Assembly (NCBI GenBank): GCA_017533565.1
Contig: JAFXHU010000001.1
Coordinates: 1-49,200, forward strand
Direction: 5' to 3'
From: Clostridia bacterium
GTDB lineage: Bacteria; Bacillota; Clostridia; Oscillospirales; CAG-272
Length of the DNA stretch: 49,200 bases
Shown: positions 23,658 through 31,956 of the stretch, in pieces
How the letters are laid out: each line of letters starts with the position of its first letter
Numbering within the stretch: position 1 is the first letter of the stretch
The notes under the pieces: generated by a model
Seen by the model: the letters and a program-made list of their open reading frames with translations, nothing else
What the model was told of the DNA's origin: nothing
Databases searched by the model: none
Position numbers and translations under genes: made by a program

Positions 23658-24470
23658 ATGAAAATAATCAAGAAATTTACATGCGCTTTTGTCATATTTT
23701 CTCTATTGTTTACGGTTTCTTGTGTTAAAAAAGATTTTTCGCTTTTATACGGAGAGGAGCAAATTCTATTCATTGAAATAGTAGAAGAACGATTTGATTA
23801 CTTGAGCAACGAACATTCGCAAAAGACGTTAATACAAATACAAGATTTTAAAAAATTCATACAAGAGTTAGAAAAAATTGAATACCGTAACCCGAGCGTT
23901 ATCGGTGAACAAAAACAATTTTTGGGTGCTACTTTTTTGGCAGTAAAAGTTTTTTATAGTAACGGAGATTACGAACTGTTTTCATCAACCACAAAATTGA
24001 CGTACAAAAAATCCGATAACAGCGGCTATAAATATGCTGCTATGGGTTATTTTGACAGTAAACAATTTTATGTTTTTTTGAATTTGTATTTATCAACAGT
24101 CAACAATCCTACATTTCCTTTTCTACATAGCGAAGATATGATAAGCAGTATTGAAATAGTCGATTCGTATTATTTGAAAGGAACGGGGCAAGTTCAAAAC
24201 GTTCACTCAAAAATTCAAGACGTTGGTGTGTTTTTGTCCGACCTGAACTCTATTTCTTATTCGTGTGCTACGAATAATTTTGGGGAATACAGATATGTTG
24301 AGCAAGGAGTGAAGGCTATCAAAATCGGTTACGTTAACGGGGATTACGAGCTGTTTACGAATGATACGAGAGATATTTTTATTTCTCACACAAATTCATA
24401 TTGCGGAAATTGTTACATCGGACAGTTCGACACCGTTGGCTTTAACGCCTTGCTTGAAAGGTACAAATAA
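23658..24470 (+). CDS. Two-domain immunity-like lipoprotein
   Basis: 270 residues. Two in-frame ATGs are present; the second, 6 bases after AGGAG, is chosen because the first abuts the ribosome site. Lipobox FTVSC. The mature part is a tandem duplication: each half runs I-E-I-V, a helix, IEYRNP or ISYSCA, a strand with NGDYELF (exact in both halves) and an end FDSKQFY or FDTVGFNALLERYK. One copy of this domain forms the protein at 20830. It directly follows toxin-tail E. Probably an exported immunity protein for the YYSSPWE toxin family. Confidence 0.72.
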   Translation: MKIIKKFTCAFVIFSLLFTVSCVKKDFSLLYGEEQILFIEIVEERFDYLSNEHSQKTLIQIQDFKKFIQELEKIEYRNPSVIGEQKQFLGATFLAVKVFYSNGDYELFSSTTKLTYKKSDNSGYKYAAMGYFDSKQFYVFLNLYLSTVNNPTFPFLHSEDMISSIEIVDSYYLKGTGQVQNVHSKIQDVGVFLSDLNSISYSCATNNFGEYRYVEQGVKAIKIGYVNGDYELFTNDTRDIFISHTNSYCGNCYIGQFDTVGFNALLERYK

Positions 24471-24473
24471 TAA

Positions 24474-24989
24474 ATGAAACGGGTGGTAATTATTAAAAAG
24501 GTTTTGTTTTACGCCATCCTTGCTTTTTGGTGTATATTTATTGTGAGCTGTATTATTGTTGGAAAAGAAAGTTCAATTGTATTATCAATTTATGCTATAT
24601 TTTTGCAATTTGAAATTAAAAACGCTTTTAAACCCATAAAAAACAGTTGGTTAATAACACCCAAAAGATGGTTTTACCCGAATCACTTAAAGTACTACCG
24701 TATTTTGATGATTATATTTTTGCTTTTATCGCTTCGATTGCGGTTTTATCATTCTTTATATAGCAATGCTTCCATTCCGCGACCCCGAAAAATCGGGGTC
24801 GCTTTATATGCAAAATACGAAAACCCCCTTGCTTTGCAAGGGGGCAATTTTTTCGGGAATTTACGCCTGCATTGGCGTTTTGGGAGCTTCTCGATTACAC
24901 GTCCCAATTATACTTTGGCTTTGACGCGGAAATTTTCTCCTCGGGCGGCTTCTTTTCGGGCGGGTACTTGTATTTCGCACTCGAAATAG
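24474..24989 (+). CDS. Small membrane protein whose 3' end runs through a terminator
   Basis: Up to about residue 105 this is a plausible small membrane protein (VLFYAILAFWCIFIVSCIIV, LMIIFLLLSLRLRF). After that the frame passes through a GC-rich terminator hairpin (24779-24802) and into the 3' end of the convergent VirD4-type gene. The last 65 residues are therefore not credible coding sequence, and the original stop was probably lost. The ribosome site is weak (GAAAGG, about 12 bases). Likely a truncated island gene. Confidence 0.4.
   Translation: MKRVVIIKKVLFYAILAFWCIFIVSCIIVGKESSIVLSIYAIFLQFEIKNAFKPIKNSWLITPKRWFYPNHLKYYRILMIIFLLLSLRLRFYHSLYSNASIPRPRKIGVALYAKYENPLALQGGNFFGNLRLHWRFGSFSITRPNYTLALTRKFSPRAASFRAGTCISHSK
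24779..24806 (+). terminator. Island terminator
   Basis: GCGACCCCGA / TCGGGGTCGC perfect 10-bp stem with an AAAA loop, then TTTAT. Related to the GCGACC stems at 19209 and 20618. Confidence 0.75.
24824..24851. terminator. Bidirectional terminator at the end of the Rhs island
   Basis: CCCCCTTGC / GCAAGGGGG perfect 9-bp stem with a 3-base loop. A T6 run follows on the plus strand and TTTT on the minus strand, so it can serve the island and the convergent VirD4-type gene. Confidence 0.8.
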
Positions 24990-26721
24990 GCTCGTTGTTA
25001 TACGGAGCAAACAGGTCAAGTCCGTCCGATTTTGCATACGGGAAATCGCCGTTTTCGGTCATAATATAGCTTCTGATATACTGTGCCATAATGACGGGTG
25101 TGTAAATACGCTTTATGTACATTTCACCGGGGCGAATGATGTCAAGCACCGTCGGGGGAACGAGAGGCACCTCTATAATATCGTTCACCTCGTTGTCAAG
25201 CTCCGCACGAAGCGAGGGCACGTATATCTTTCCGCACTCGGTTGAAAACGTCTCTCTTGTCTTTATGTTCTGCGAGCCGAGGAATATCTGTGCGTTACAG
25301 TTGTCGCGAATGATAATCGCGGTGTCGGGACTGTAAACGAGGTCAAGCTGTGCATAGGACTGAAGCACGAGATGGAACCAGATATTTCTTGAACGCGAGG
25401 TCGCAATCTTGTTCTCAAAGTCCTTGATTTTCGGAACGTTACCGAACTCGTCAAGAAGGAAATGCATCGGGCGCGTCATTTCGCCGTTCTCCGCCTTTTC
25501 AAGCATAATCTTGTAAACCCAGTCTATGAAAAGACCCGCAATCTTAAAATCGCTCTTTTCGTAATCTCTCGTGATAACGAAGATAGCAAACGGCTTTCCG
25601 TCGTCGATATCGAGGTCAACCGTGTTGCCCGTCGTCATTGAAAGAATATGCCCCTGGAACCAATCCGAAATAGCGCCGTCGAAAACACCGCAGTAGGATT
25701 TCATCGTGTTGGATGCGTTTGCAAGAGCCGTACACATAAGACGGAGCGTGTCCTCGCTTCTGCCCTGTGTCATCGGATGCTCGTAAAGCGTTTCGTCACC
25801 CGCCAAAATCGGGGTCTTAAGCGCCATATAAATATCGCGAATGGTCTTAAAGGTCATATTGTCGGCGGTAAAGTTCATCTCGGGGTTCATCGCGTCCTCG
25901 AGCATCATATGCAAAAGACCGCGGAGCAGGTCCTGCGCTCCGTATTCCCAGGAGGGGTCCTTTGTTGACTGTACCTGAATCATCATATTCGTGAACTGGT
26001 TGATAAGGTCGTCAACCCTCGCTGCAACCGCGTCCTTCTCACCCTGAATATAAAGGTCAACCGCGCGCCTGTCGGGGAATGCCATTCCGCGGTATGCGTA
26101 ATACTCGTCGCCGAATGCCGACGGGGGTGCCATTCTCGTAAGGGTTGGCGAAAGCTGTCCCGTCTTTTTCGTTACGCCCTTTCCGATTGTCTTGAGCTTC
26201 ATCTGCTCGTCGTAAAGCTCGATAAGCGGATTCCACCTGTCGCTTCTTTTTATGTTCTTAAAGTTAAGAACGTAAAGGCGGTAGCCCTGGTCGGCAAGGT
26301 GCTGTGCATTCCTGTCAAAAAGCTCGCCCTTCGGGTCGGTTACGAAAAGGTTCGGCTTGTTCTTCTGCTTTGCAATTGCGCGAAGCTGCGGCTCGACACA
26401 GCCCGTCGTCTTACCCGAGCCTGTGCCTCCGATATAAAGCTCATGCGAGTTGGGAAGATAGTAAAAGCGAAGCCTTGCGCCCTCCCTCTCCTTTTCGGTA
26501 AGCGTTGCGTATCTCTCCTGTGAGCAGGAGCTGCCGTCCTTTAAAAGATAGTCGGAGGAGAAGGGAAAGCCCTTTATCTCTCTTTCCTCAAGCTCGTCGT
26601 AAAAGTAGCGCTCTACCTTGTGCGATGCTCCAACCTCGTCAAAGCGAAGCTTTCCCGAGCCGCCGTAAATCTTGTCTATGTAATTTTGCGTGCGCTGCTC
26701 GCGATAGGATAATCTTTTCAT
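24895..26721 (-). CDS. VirD4/TraG-type coupling ATPase, isolated
   Basis: 608 residues. Walker A GGTGSGKTT (98-106), the type IV coupling motif VTDPKGELFD shortly after, Walker B HFLLDEFGNVPKI and a sensor-like LQSYAQLDLVY. Such hexameric ATPases bring DNA or protein substrates to a type IV secretion channel. Unlike classical members it has no N-terminal membrane helix. No relaxase, VirB4, VirB6 or other conjugation gene is in the window. A GGAGG site precedes the ATG, 9 bp after the upstream gene's stop. Base use matches the host, so it has been resident a long time or came from a relative. Confidence 0.85.
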   Translation of the reverse strand: MKRLSYREQRTQNYIDKIYGGSGKLRFDEVGASHKVERYFYDELEEREIKGFPFSSDYLLKDGSSCSQERYATLTEKEREGARLRFYYLPNSHELYIGGTGSGKTTGCVEPQLRAIAKQKNKPNLFVTDPKGELFDRNAQHLADQGYRLYVLNFKNIKRSDRWNPLIELYDEQMKLKTIGKGVTKKTGQLSPTLTRMAPPSAFGDEYYAYRGMAFPDRRAVDLYIQGEKDAVAARVDDLINQFTNMMIQVQSTKDPSWEYGAQDLLRGLLHMMLEDAMNPEMNFTADNMTFKTIRDIYMALKTPILAGDETLYEHPMTQGRSEDTLRLMCTALANASNTMKSYCGVFDGAISDWFQGHILSMTTGNTVDLDIDDGKPFAIFVITRDYEKSDFKIAGLFIDWVYKIMLEKAENGEMTRPMHFLLDEFGNVPKIKDFENKIATSRSRNIWFHLVLQSYAQLDLVYSPDTAIIIRDNCNAQIFLGSQNIKTRETFSTECGKIYVPSLRAELDNEVNDIIEVPLVPPTVLDIIRPGEMYIKRIYTPVIMAQYIRSYIMTENGDFPYAKSDGLDLFAPYNNEPISSAKYKYPPEKKPPEEKISASKPKYNWDV

Positions 26722-26730
26722 TTATACCTC

Positions 26731-27636
26731 CTACGCACCAAAGCCGATTTTTGCCGACTTTGCCGCTTCCGTAATGCTGTTGGTGCGCTTTTTCCAAACC
26801 TTGCGGTCGTATTCGTCAATGTAGGTCATCTTCTCCGCAAACGGAATATCCGACATAATTACCTCGAGGAAGGAAAAGTCGATCTTCGGATTGTTAAGCG
26901 AATAAACGACGTCGTATTTTATCGACGAGGTGTAAACGTAAAGAAGGCAAGCCTCGTCGGAGTAGCTGCTCTTAACCCCGTCGTCAAGGACGGTGATACC
27001 TCCCGCAAGATAGGTGGTAAGAAGCTCCGCGTATTCGCCGAAATATCCGCAGCGCGCGTCCTTTGCCTCCCTCGCAACGTAGGCGAGGAAAATCGCGGAG
27101 GGAATATCTCCCCAAAGCGCGCATTGAAGAAGCTTTCTTTCCGCCGCCGCAACGTCCCTTTCACAGCCGATGCCGAGCGCGAAGAAAATTCCCGCCATTC
27201 TCGTTGAAAGAAGGTCGCCCGTCACCGAATGCTCGAGTAGGCGTCTAAAGCGCATCTGCGGCTGATAAACGCAGTAATGAGTGTAATCCACCCAGCCGCA
27301 AGCCTCGAGATACGTGTGCCGCCTCATATTTTCAAGAAGGGCGATTATCTCGTTTTTAACCTCGGCGTATCTGTCGAAATCGGTGTATTCGCCGTCAAAG
27401 CTCTTTGCCGCGTCGAATGCGGTAAAGTCCTGCACCGTGCTTATTGTCGTGAGGTCGTAAAGGATGACCTCCTTTGCTTTATCAATATACCCGTCGGAAG
27501 CACCGTATGCGCCGCCTACGAAGTCGATAACTCTGCCCGCATCGGCAACCGCGTCGCTCGAATAGGTATTCGTCATTACCGACGTAGCGAGAAGCATATT
27601 GTAAAACACCTCGTACCTGTCGAAAAGTCTTACCAT
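26731..27636 (-). CDS. Helical-repeat protein cotranscribed with the VirD4-type ATPase
   Basis: 301 residues from ATG (MVRLFDRYEVF), 5 bases after GGAGG; a TTG start 12 bases upstream overlaps that site. All-helical by appearance, with a central stretch resembling one or two Sel1/TPR-like repeats (MAGIFFALGIGCERD, AERKLLQCALWGDIPSAIFL). No membrane segment. It probably works with the ATPase, for example as an adaptor, but this is judged only from the operon. Family unrecognised. Confidence 0.65.
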   Translation of the reverse strand: MVRLFDRYEVFYNMLLATSVMTNTYSSDAVADAGRVIDFVGGAYGASDGYIDKAKEVILYDLTTISTVQDFTAFDAAKSFDGEYTDFDRYAEVKNEIIALLENMRRHTYLEACGWVDYTHYCVYQPQMRFRRLLEHSVTGDLLSTRMAGIFFALGIGCERDVAAAERKLLQCALWGDIPSAIFLAYVAREAKDARCGYFGEYAELLTTYLAGGITVLDDGVKSSYSDEACLLYVYTSSIKYDVVYSLNNPKIDFSFLEVIMSDIPFAEKMTYIDEYDRKVWKKRTNSITEAAKSAKIGFGA

Positions 27637-27652
27637 TTTATCCTCCAAAATA

Positions 27653-28507
27653 TTAATTACCGTTAAGAATTTTGTAAAGCTCGGATTTCGTCATTCCGCG
27701 CTCCCTTGCAGCGCGCTTTATCGCATCCATACGCGACATACCCTCTGCCTCGTATTTCGCCACGTGCTCCTCGGGAGAGAGGGAGGTGTCAACCGTGCTT
27801 TCTAAAGCTCCGCCCTCTACGACAAGCACGTATTCGCCCCTCGGCTCGCGCTCCGTGTAATATCTAACAGCCTCGCCGACGGTTATTCGCAACGCCTCCT
27901 CGTTTATTTTCGTAAGCTCGCGGCAGAGCGAAATTCTCCGTCCCTCGCCAAACGCCTCGCACATATCCGAAAGGGTGGCGCGAAGCTTGTGCGGGGCTTC
28001 GTAAAATATCATAGTGCGCTCCTCGTTTTTGAGTGCCGAAAGCCGTTCTTGTCTTTCACTCCTTACCGCGGGTAAAAAGCCCTCGAAGCAAAAGCGCAAG
28101 GATGGAAGAGCCGAAAGCGCAAGCGCGCTTACCGCCGCACAGCAGCCGGGGACGATCCTTACGGTAACGCCCGCCTCCGCACAAAGCGCGACGATATCCT
28201 CCCCGGGGTCGGAGATTACGGGCATACCCGCGTCGGTGACGAGTGCCGCCGACTCACCCGAAAGAAGCCTTGCAACGATTTTCGGACCGCACTCCCGTCG
28301 GTTATGCTCGTGATAGCTTAAAAGCTCGTTTTTTATGCCGTAGCAGGAAAGCAACCGTGCCGTATTTCTCGTGTCCTCCGCCGCAATAAAATCCACCGCG
28401 GAAAGCACCTTTTTCGCCCTCTCGGTAATGTCGGCAAGGTTTCCAATCGGCGTTGCATCAAGATAAAGGACGCCGCCCTCCACTTTGTTTTTCTCGTTAT
28501 TTTCCAT
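27653..28507 (-). CDS. rsmI: 16S rRNA (cytidine1402-2'-O)-methyltransferase
   Basis: 284 residues from the ATG of MENNEKNKVEGG; a TTG 15 bases earlier is less likely. Tetrapyrrole-methylase fold with YLDATPIGNLADITERA near the start, AAEDTRNTARLL, SYHEHNRRE, TDAGMPVISDPG and FYEAPHKL. It uses SAM to methylate the ribose of C1402 in the decoding centre. It follows trmN6 by 1 bp, as yabC follows yabB in Bacillus. Confidence 0.95.
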   Translation of the reverse strand: MENNEKNKVEGGVLYLDATPIGNLADITERAKKVLSAVDFIAAEDTRNTARLLSCYGIKNELLSYHEHNRRECGPKIVARLLSGESAALVTDAGMPVISDPGEDIVALCAEAGVTVRIVPGCCAAVSALALSALPSLRFCFEGFLPAVRSERQERLSALKNEERTMIFYEAPHKLRATLSDMCEAFGEGRRISLCRELTKINEEALRITVGEAVRYYTEREPRGEYVLVVEGGALESTVDTSLSPEEHVAKYEAEGMSRMDAIKRAARERGMTKSELYKILNGN

Positions 28508-28508
28508 C

Positions 28509-29261
28509 TTAATTCTTCCCAAAGCCCTTTGGAAAGGCTCCGTTTTCCATAATATAATTCATATCGCGGGAATATTCGGCGTTGTCCCCGTCGCGGTAGA
28601 TAAAGAGCGTGCGGGTAAGCTTCATTCCGCTTTTTCCCCCGCGCCTTCCTTCGATAAGCACCATCGACGGCACTGCGGACGGATTTGCCGCAACGAGCGT
28701 CATTCGCTTTGGCTCTATCCCCGCCTCTCTGTACGCGGCAATAAGGTCGGCAAGCCTGTCGGGACGATATACCGTAGCCATATAGCCGCCGTATTTGAGC
28801 ATCCTTGCCCCCGCCCGTACAAAATCGTAAATGCTGCCGTTTATTTCGTGACGCGCAATATTCTTTTTATCGCTGTCACAGGCTCGACCGCCCCCCGCCT
28901 TCATATACGGCGGGTTTGAAAATACGATATCGCATTCCCCCTCGGGTACGAAGTCGCGCACGTCCGCGTGTACCGAGAAAAGCCTGTCCGAAAGGCGGTT
29001 ATGCTCCGCATTTCTTCGTATAAGATCGGCGTATTCGCCCTGTACCTCCACGGCGGTGATTTTTTCAATCCTTCCCCTTGTCAAAAGGAGCATAGATATA
29101 ATTCCGCTTCCGCCGCCAAGCTCTATTCCGTATTTGTGCCTGCCCTCTATATACCCCGCAAGCAAAAGGGCGTCCGTGCCGAAGGTCAATCCCTCGGTGT
29201 CCTGTATAAGCTCAAGGTCGTCGTTGACAAAATCAACCCTCTCGCCTTCACGTAATTCCAT
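28509..29261 (-). CDS. tRNA1(Val) (adenine37-N6)-methyltransferase family (YabB/TrmN6)
   Basis: 250 residues starting MELREGERVDF behind AGGAG. Class I SAM methyltransferase: motif I GIELGGGSGIISMLL, an acidic EVQGEYADL, and the N6-adenine catalytic motif SNPPYMK. The N-terminal DLELIQDTEGLTFGTDALLLA is typical of YabB/YfiC proteins that modify A37 of tRNA. It lies upstream of rsmI with almost no gap and downstream of the ferredoxin. Confidence 0.88.
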   Translation of the reverse strand: MELREGERVDFVNDDLELIQDTEGLTFGTDALLLAGYIEGRHKYGIELGGGSGIISMLLLTRGRIEKITAVEVQGEYADLIRRNAEHNRLSDRLFSVHADVRDFVPEGECDIVFSNPPYMKAGGGRACDSDKKNIARHEINGSIYDFVRAGARMLKYGGYMATVYRPDRLADLIAAYREAGIEPKRMTLVAANPSAVPSMVLIEGRRGGKSGMKLTRTLFIYRDGDNAEYSRDMNYIMENGAFPKGFGKN

Positions 29262-29317
29262 ATTAACTCCTATCAAATCACCCGCAAGTAGCCGCACCTC
29301 CCGCGCGCATATAAAGA

Positions 29318-29360
29318 ATAAACCGCGCCTTCGGGTGCCGAGCGGCAGGAAAGCGCGGTT
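29318..29360 (-). terminator. Hairpin between ferredoxin and trmN6
   Basis: AACCGCGC / GCGCGGTT outer stem with an inner TGCCG / CGGCA stem. On the minus strand it is followed by TATTCTTTAT. It could end the ferredoxin message or attenuate the trmN6-rsmI segment. Confidence 0.55.
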
Positions 29361-29378
29361 GCTCGCGTTATGCGAAAA

Positions 29379-29549
29379 TTATTCCTCTGCGGGAGCGCCA
29401 ACGGGGCAAGCATCTGCGCAAGAGCCGCAGGAGATGCACTCGTCGGAGTTGATTACGAACTTGCCGTCGCCCTCGGAGATAGCGCCGGTGGGGCAAGCAT
29501 CTGCACATGCGCCGCAAGCGATGCACTCATCGGAAATCTTGTATGCCAT
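29379..29549 (-). CDS. 2[4Fe-4S] ferredoxin, 56 aa
   Basis: A short gene (MAYKISDECIACGACADA at the start). It contains two complete CxxCxxCxxxCP motifs, CIACGACADACP and CISCGSCADACP, each binding a 4Fe-4S cluster with one ligand swapped between halves, exactly the clostridial ferredoxin plan. It is a low-potential electron carrier in the cytoplasm, for example for pyruvate:ferredoxin oxidoreductase or hydrogenase. AGGAGG lies 10 bases before ATG, with its own promoter and a hairpin after the stop. Its place inside the ricT-trmN6 block is an insertion relative to Bacillus. Confidence 0.95.
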   Translation of the reverse strand: MAYKISDECIACGACADACPTGAISEGDGKFVINSDECISCGSCADACPVGAPAEE

Positions 29550-29584
29550 AGTATAAGGTCCTCCTATGTAATATTGTTATTTAT

Positions 29585-29612
29585 ATTTTATCACATTGCG
29601 TGAAAAAATCAA
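29585..29612 (-). promoter_or_regulatory. Promoter of the ferredoxin gene
   Basis: Minus strand: TTGATT, 16 bp ending TGTGA, TAAAAT, about 36 bp before the ATG. Confidence 0.7.
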
Positions 29613-29675
29613 TAGAAAAATTGAATTTTGTGAAAAATTTATATAGGCTTTGTATATTTTGCGAAAAACGGGAAA

Positions 29676-30596
29676 TTATTCCTCGCCCTCGCCGTCCTCG
29701 TCCTCGTCATTCGCGCTCTTTCCGCGGCGAAGCAGCTTAACCTCGCGGCAGGCGTAAATCCTTACGGTGTCCTTGTCCGTGCCGTTAAGCCTTACGCGCA
29801 CCTCCTCCATAAGCGGCTTTGCCTCGATTACCGTGCCCTCGCCGTCGGGTGTTGAAACGGTAGAGCCGACCGACGGAGTCCTCCGCCACGCCTCCTCGTA
29901 AACCTCATGCTCGTAGCGAAGACAGCACATAAGCCTTCCGCACGCGCCCGATACCTTTGCCGAGTTGAGCGAAAAGTTTTGCTCCTTTGCCATCTTTATC
30001 GACACCTGCACGAAATCCGAAAGGAAGCCCGAGCAGCAATATTTCCTTCCGCAAACGGCAAGACCGCCCATCATCTTCGCCTCGTCGCGAATACCGATTT
30101 GACGAAGCTCGATACGGGTGTGGAAGGTTGAAGCCAAATCCTTTACAAGCTCTCTGAAATCCACCCTCGATTCGCAGGTGAAATAGAAAATCAGCTTTGA
30201 ATTGTCAAAGGTGTATTCCACCTCAACGAGGCTCATTTCAAGCCCGTGCGCCGCAATCTTTTTCTTGCAGATAAGCGCCGCGTCAAGCTCTAACTCGCGG
30301 TTTCTCGCATCGCGCTCGAGGTCGTCCTCCGTCGCAACGCGGATTATTTTTTTAAGCGGAGGAATTATATCGGACGGGTCAACCGTCTTGTTTGCAATCT
30401 TTACCGTGCCAATCTCAACTCCGCGCGCGGTATCGACGATAACTCGCTCTCCGACCGAAAGGCTCTTGCCGCTTGGGGAGAAGTAGTAAATCTTTCCCGC
30501 CTCCCGAAAATTGATGCCGACTATCTCAACGGGCACACCGGGTGTAAGCTCCACGCCCTCCGCGGGTGCTGCCTGATTTTTCTTTTTATCCGTCAT
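29676..30596 (-). CDS. ricT: PSP1-domain protein RicT (YaaT)
   Basis: 306 residues. The PSP1 C-terminal domain spans about 60-240, with the conserved cysteine pairs GRKYCCSGF and GRLMCCLRYE that in Bacillus bind a 4Fe-4S cluster in the RicA-RicF-RicT complex. That complex helps RNase Y process mRNA and affects sporulation and competence. The C-terminal tail is acidic (NDEDEDGEGEE). The gene directly follows holB, as yaaT does in B. subtilis. RicA and RicF are not in the window. Confidence 0.9.
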   Translation of the reverse strand: MTDKKKNQAAPAEGVELTPGVPVEIVGINFREAGKIYYFSPSGKSLSVGERVIVDTARGVEIGTVKIANKTVDPSDIIPPLKKIIRVATEDDLERDARNRELELDAALICKKKIAAHGLEMSLVEVEYTFDNSKLIFYFTCESRVDFRELVKDLASTFHTRIELRQIGIRDEAKMMGGLAVCGRKYCCSGFLSDFVQVSIKMAKEQNFSLNSAKVSGACGRLMCCLRYEHEVYEEAWRRTPSVGSTVSTPDGEGTVIEAKPLMEEVRVRLNGTDKDTVRIYACREVKLLRRGKSANDEDEDGEGEE

Positions 30597-30655
30597 TTTT
30601 GAAGTTCCTTTTCCTGTTTTTACCTACGGTAAAGCGGATAAATCCGCCCGCACCG

Positions 30656-31696
30656 TCAATTTTTCAAAAGATGTATTCTTCCCGCCATCGCGGTGACGAG
30701 TGCTGTCACGTTTCCGTTCTTGTTACAGTCGTCGTGTGCCGCCATAACTATCTCGAATACCGAAATAAGGCGGTTGATTTTAAACGGCTCCGCCTCCGCC
30801 CTCGCCTCGGCTGCGGTTGGGAAAAATACCGTCGGCGGATTGTCCGCCCGCTTTACGGCAATCATATCGCGAAGCACCCTTACGGCAAGCTCCAGCTGCT
30901 CGGAAAGCTCCGCGCGCTTCGTCGGGAATGCGTCGGTTGCCTCCTTAAGCTCGGCAAAGCCCGCCCTCGGCGCACAGGCTCTTACGAAGGCAATCGCCCT
31001 CTCGCGCATCTCTCTTGCGCCCTCCGCCTCCCTCGGGTCTATGAGGGAAAGCGCACGCCCGATGCTTCCGTCCGCCGCCATAACGGCAGCGTCAAATGCC
31101 GCCCTGTCGGAGAGGTAAAGCCTCTCTGCCGCCTCGCTGTTTTTGCGAATATAATCCGAAATCCGATCCGGCGTAAACCTTGAAAGCGCAATATACTGCG
31201 TCCTCGATTTCACGGTGGTAAGTATTCGGTCCGTCCCGCTTGCAAGAAGGAGGATAACCACGTTTTTCGGCGGCTCCTCAAGCATGATAAGCAGGGCGTT
31301 TTGCGCCTCTGGCGTAAGCCTTTCGGCATCGTCGATGATATAAACCTTTTTCTCTGCCTCGGTTGCCGAAAGAAACATATCCTCGCGCAGGGTCTTTACC
31401 TCCGCAACGCCGACGGTTGCCCTGTCCGACGAGCGCGAAAGCTCCTTTACGTCAACGTGCGCCCCCGAAATTATCTTTCTGCAGGAGTCACAGCCGAGGC
31501 AGGGAAGCGCATACCCCTCCGTCCGCCGTCTTTCGCAGTTGAGAGCCGCGGCAATCAGCCTTGTCAGCGTGCGCTTTCCCGCGCCCCCGTCACCGTCGAT
31601 GAGGAAGGCGTGCGGACTTCTGTCCGCTAAAATCGCGCCGCCTATTCGGTTTTTTATTTCCTCGTTTCCGAGAAAGGTGGGAAATAAAGCCTTCAT
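30656..31696 (-). CDS. holB: DNA polymerase III subunit delta'
   Basis: 346 residues from ATG (MKALFPTFLGNEEI), a short distance after GGAGGG; in-frame upstream codons overlap the promoter and are rejected. AAA+ clamp-loader fold: P-loop GDGGAGKRT (34-42), four-cysteine zinc module (NCERRRTEGYALPCLGCDSC), Walker B YIIDDAERL. The usual SRC sensor reads KSRT. It loads the beta clamp with tau/gamma and delta. First gene of the holB-ricT unit, divergent from metG. Confidence 0.93.
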   Translation of the reverse strand: MKALFPTFLGNEEIKNRIGGAILADRSPHAFLIDGDGGAGKRTLTRLIAAALNCERRRTEGYALPCLGCDSCRKIISGAHVDVKELSRSSDRATVGVAEVKTLREDMFLSATEAEKKVYIIDDAERLTPEAQNALLIMLEEPPKNVVILLLASGTDRILTTVKSRTQYIALSRFTPDRISDYIRKNSEAAERLYLSDRAAFDAAVMAADGSIGRALSLIDPREAEGAREMRERAIAFVRACAPRAGFAELKEATDAFPTKRAELSEQLELAVRVLRDMIAVKRADNPPTVFFPTAAEARAEAEPFKINRLISVFEIVMAAHDDCNKNGNVTALVTAMAGRIHLLKN

Positions 31697-31725
31697 ACGC
31701 CCTCCGTCAACACTTAACGATTGTA

Positions 31726-31754
31726 ATTTTATCACACCGAGGCGCGAAAGTCAA
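31726..31754 (-). promoter_or_regulatory. Promoter of holB-ricT
   Basis: Minus strand: TTGACT, 17 bp ending TGTGA, TAAAAT. Confidence 0.8.
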
Positions 31755-31845
31755 CCGAAAACTGCTCCCAAATCAAGAAAATTGTTATTTTAAAGGAAAA
31801 ATATGCGCCAAAATGCCCCGCCTGAAAATAAATGCGCCAAAAACC

Positions 31846-31874
31846 TTGCATTTTCTCTTTCACTGTGGTAAAAT
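31846..31874 (+). promoter_or_regulatory. Promoter of metG-tatD-radical SAM operon
   Basis: TTGCAT, 17 bp, TAAAAT, about 80 bp before the metG start. I see no T-box sequence in the short leader. Confidence 0.75.
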
Positions 31875-31956
31875 ATTAAATTGAAATAAAACGCGCACTT
31901 TCCGCCGTCGGCTCATTCGTCGGGGGACGGGATTTTGCGACGGGAGGTTTAAAACT

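Noticed and set aside
24800-24989. C-terminal part of the 24474 frame as real protein
   Set aside because: It reads through two terminator hairpins and the 3' end of a convergent gene; composition is unlike the first 105 residues.
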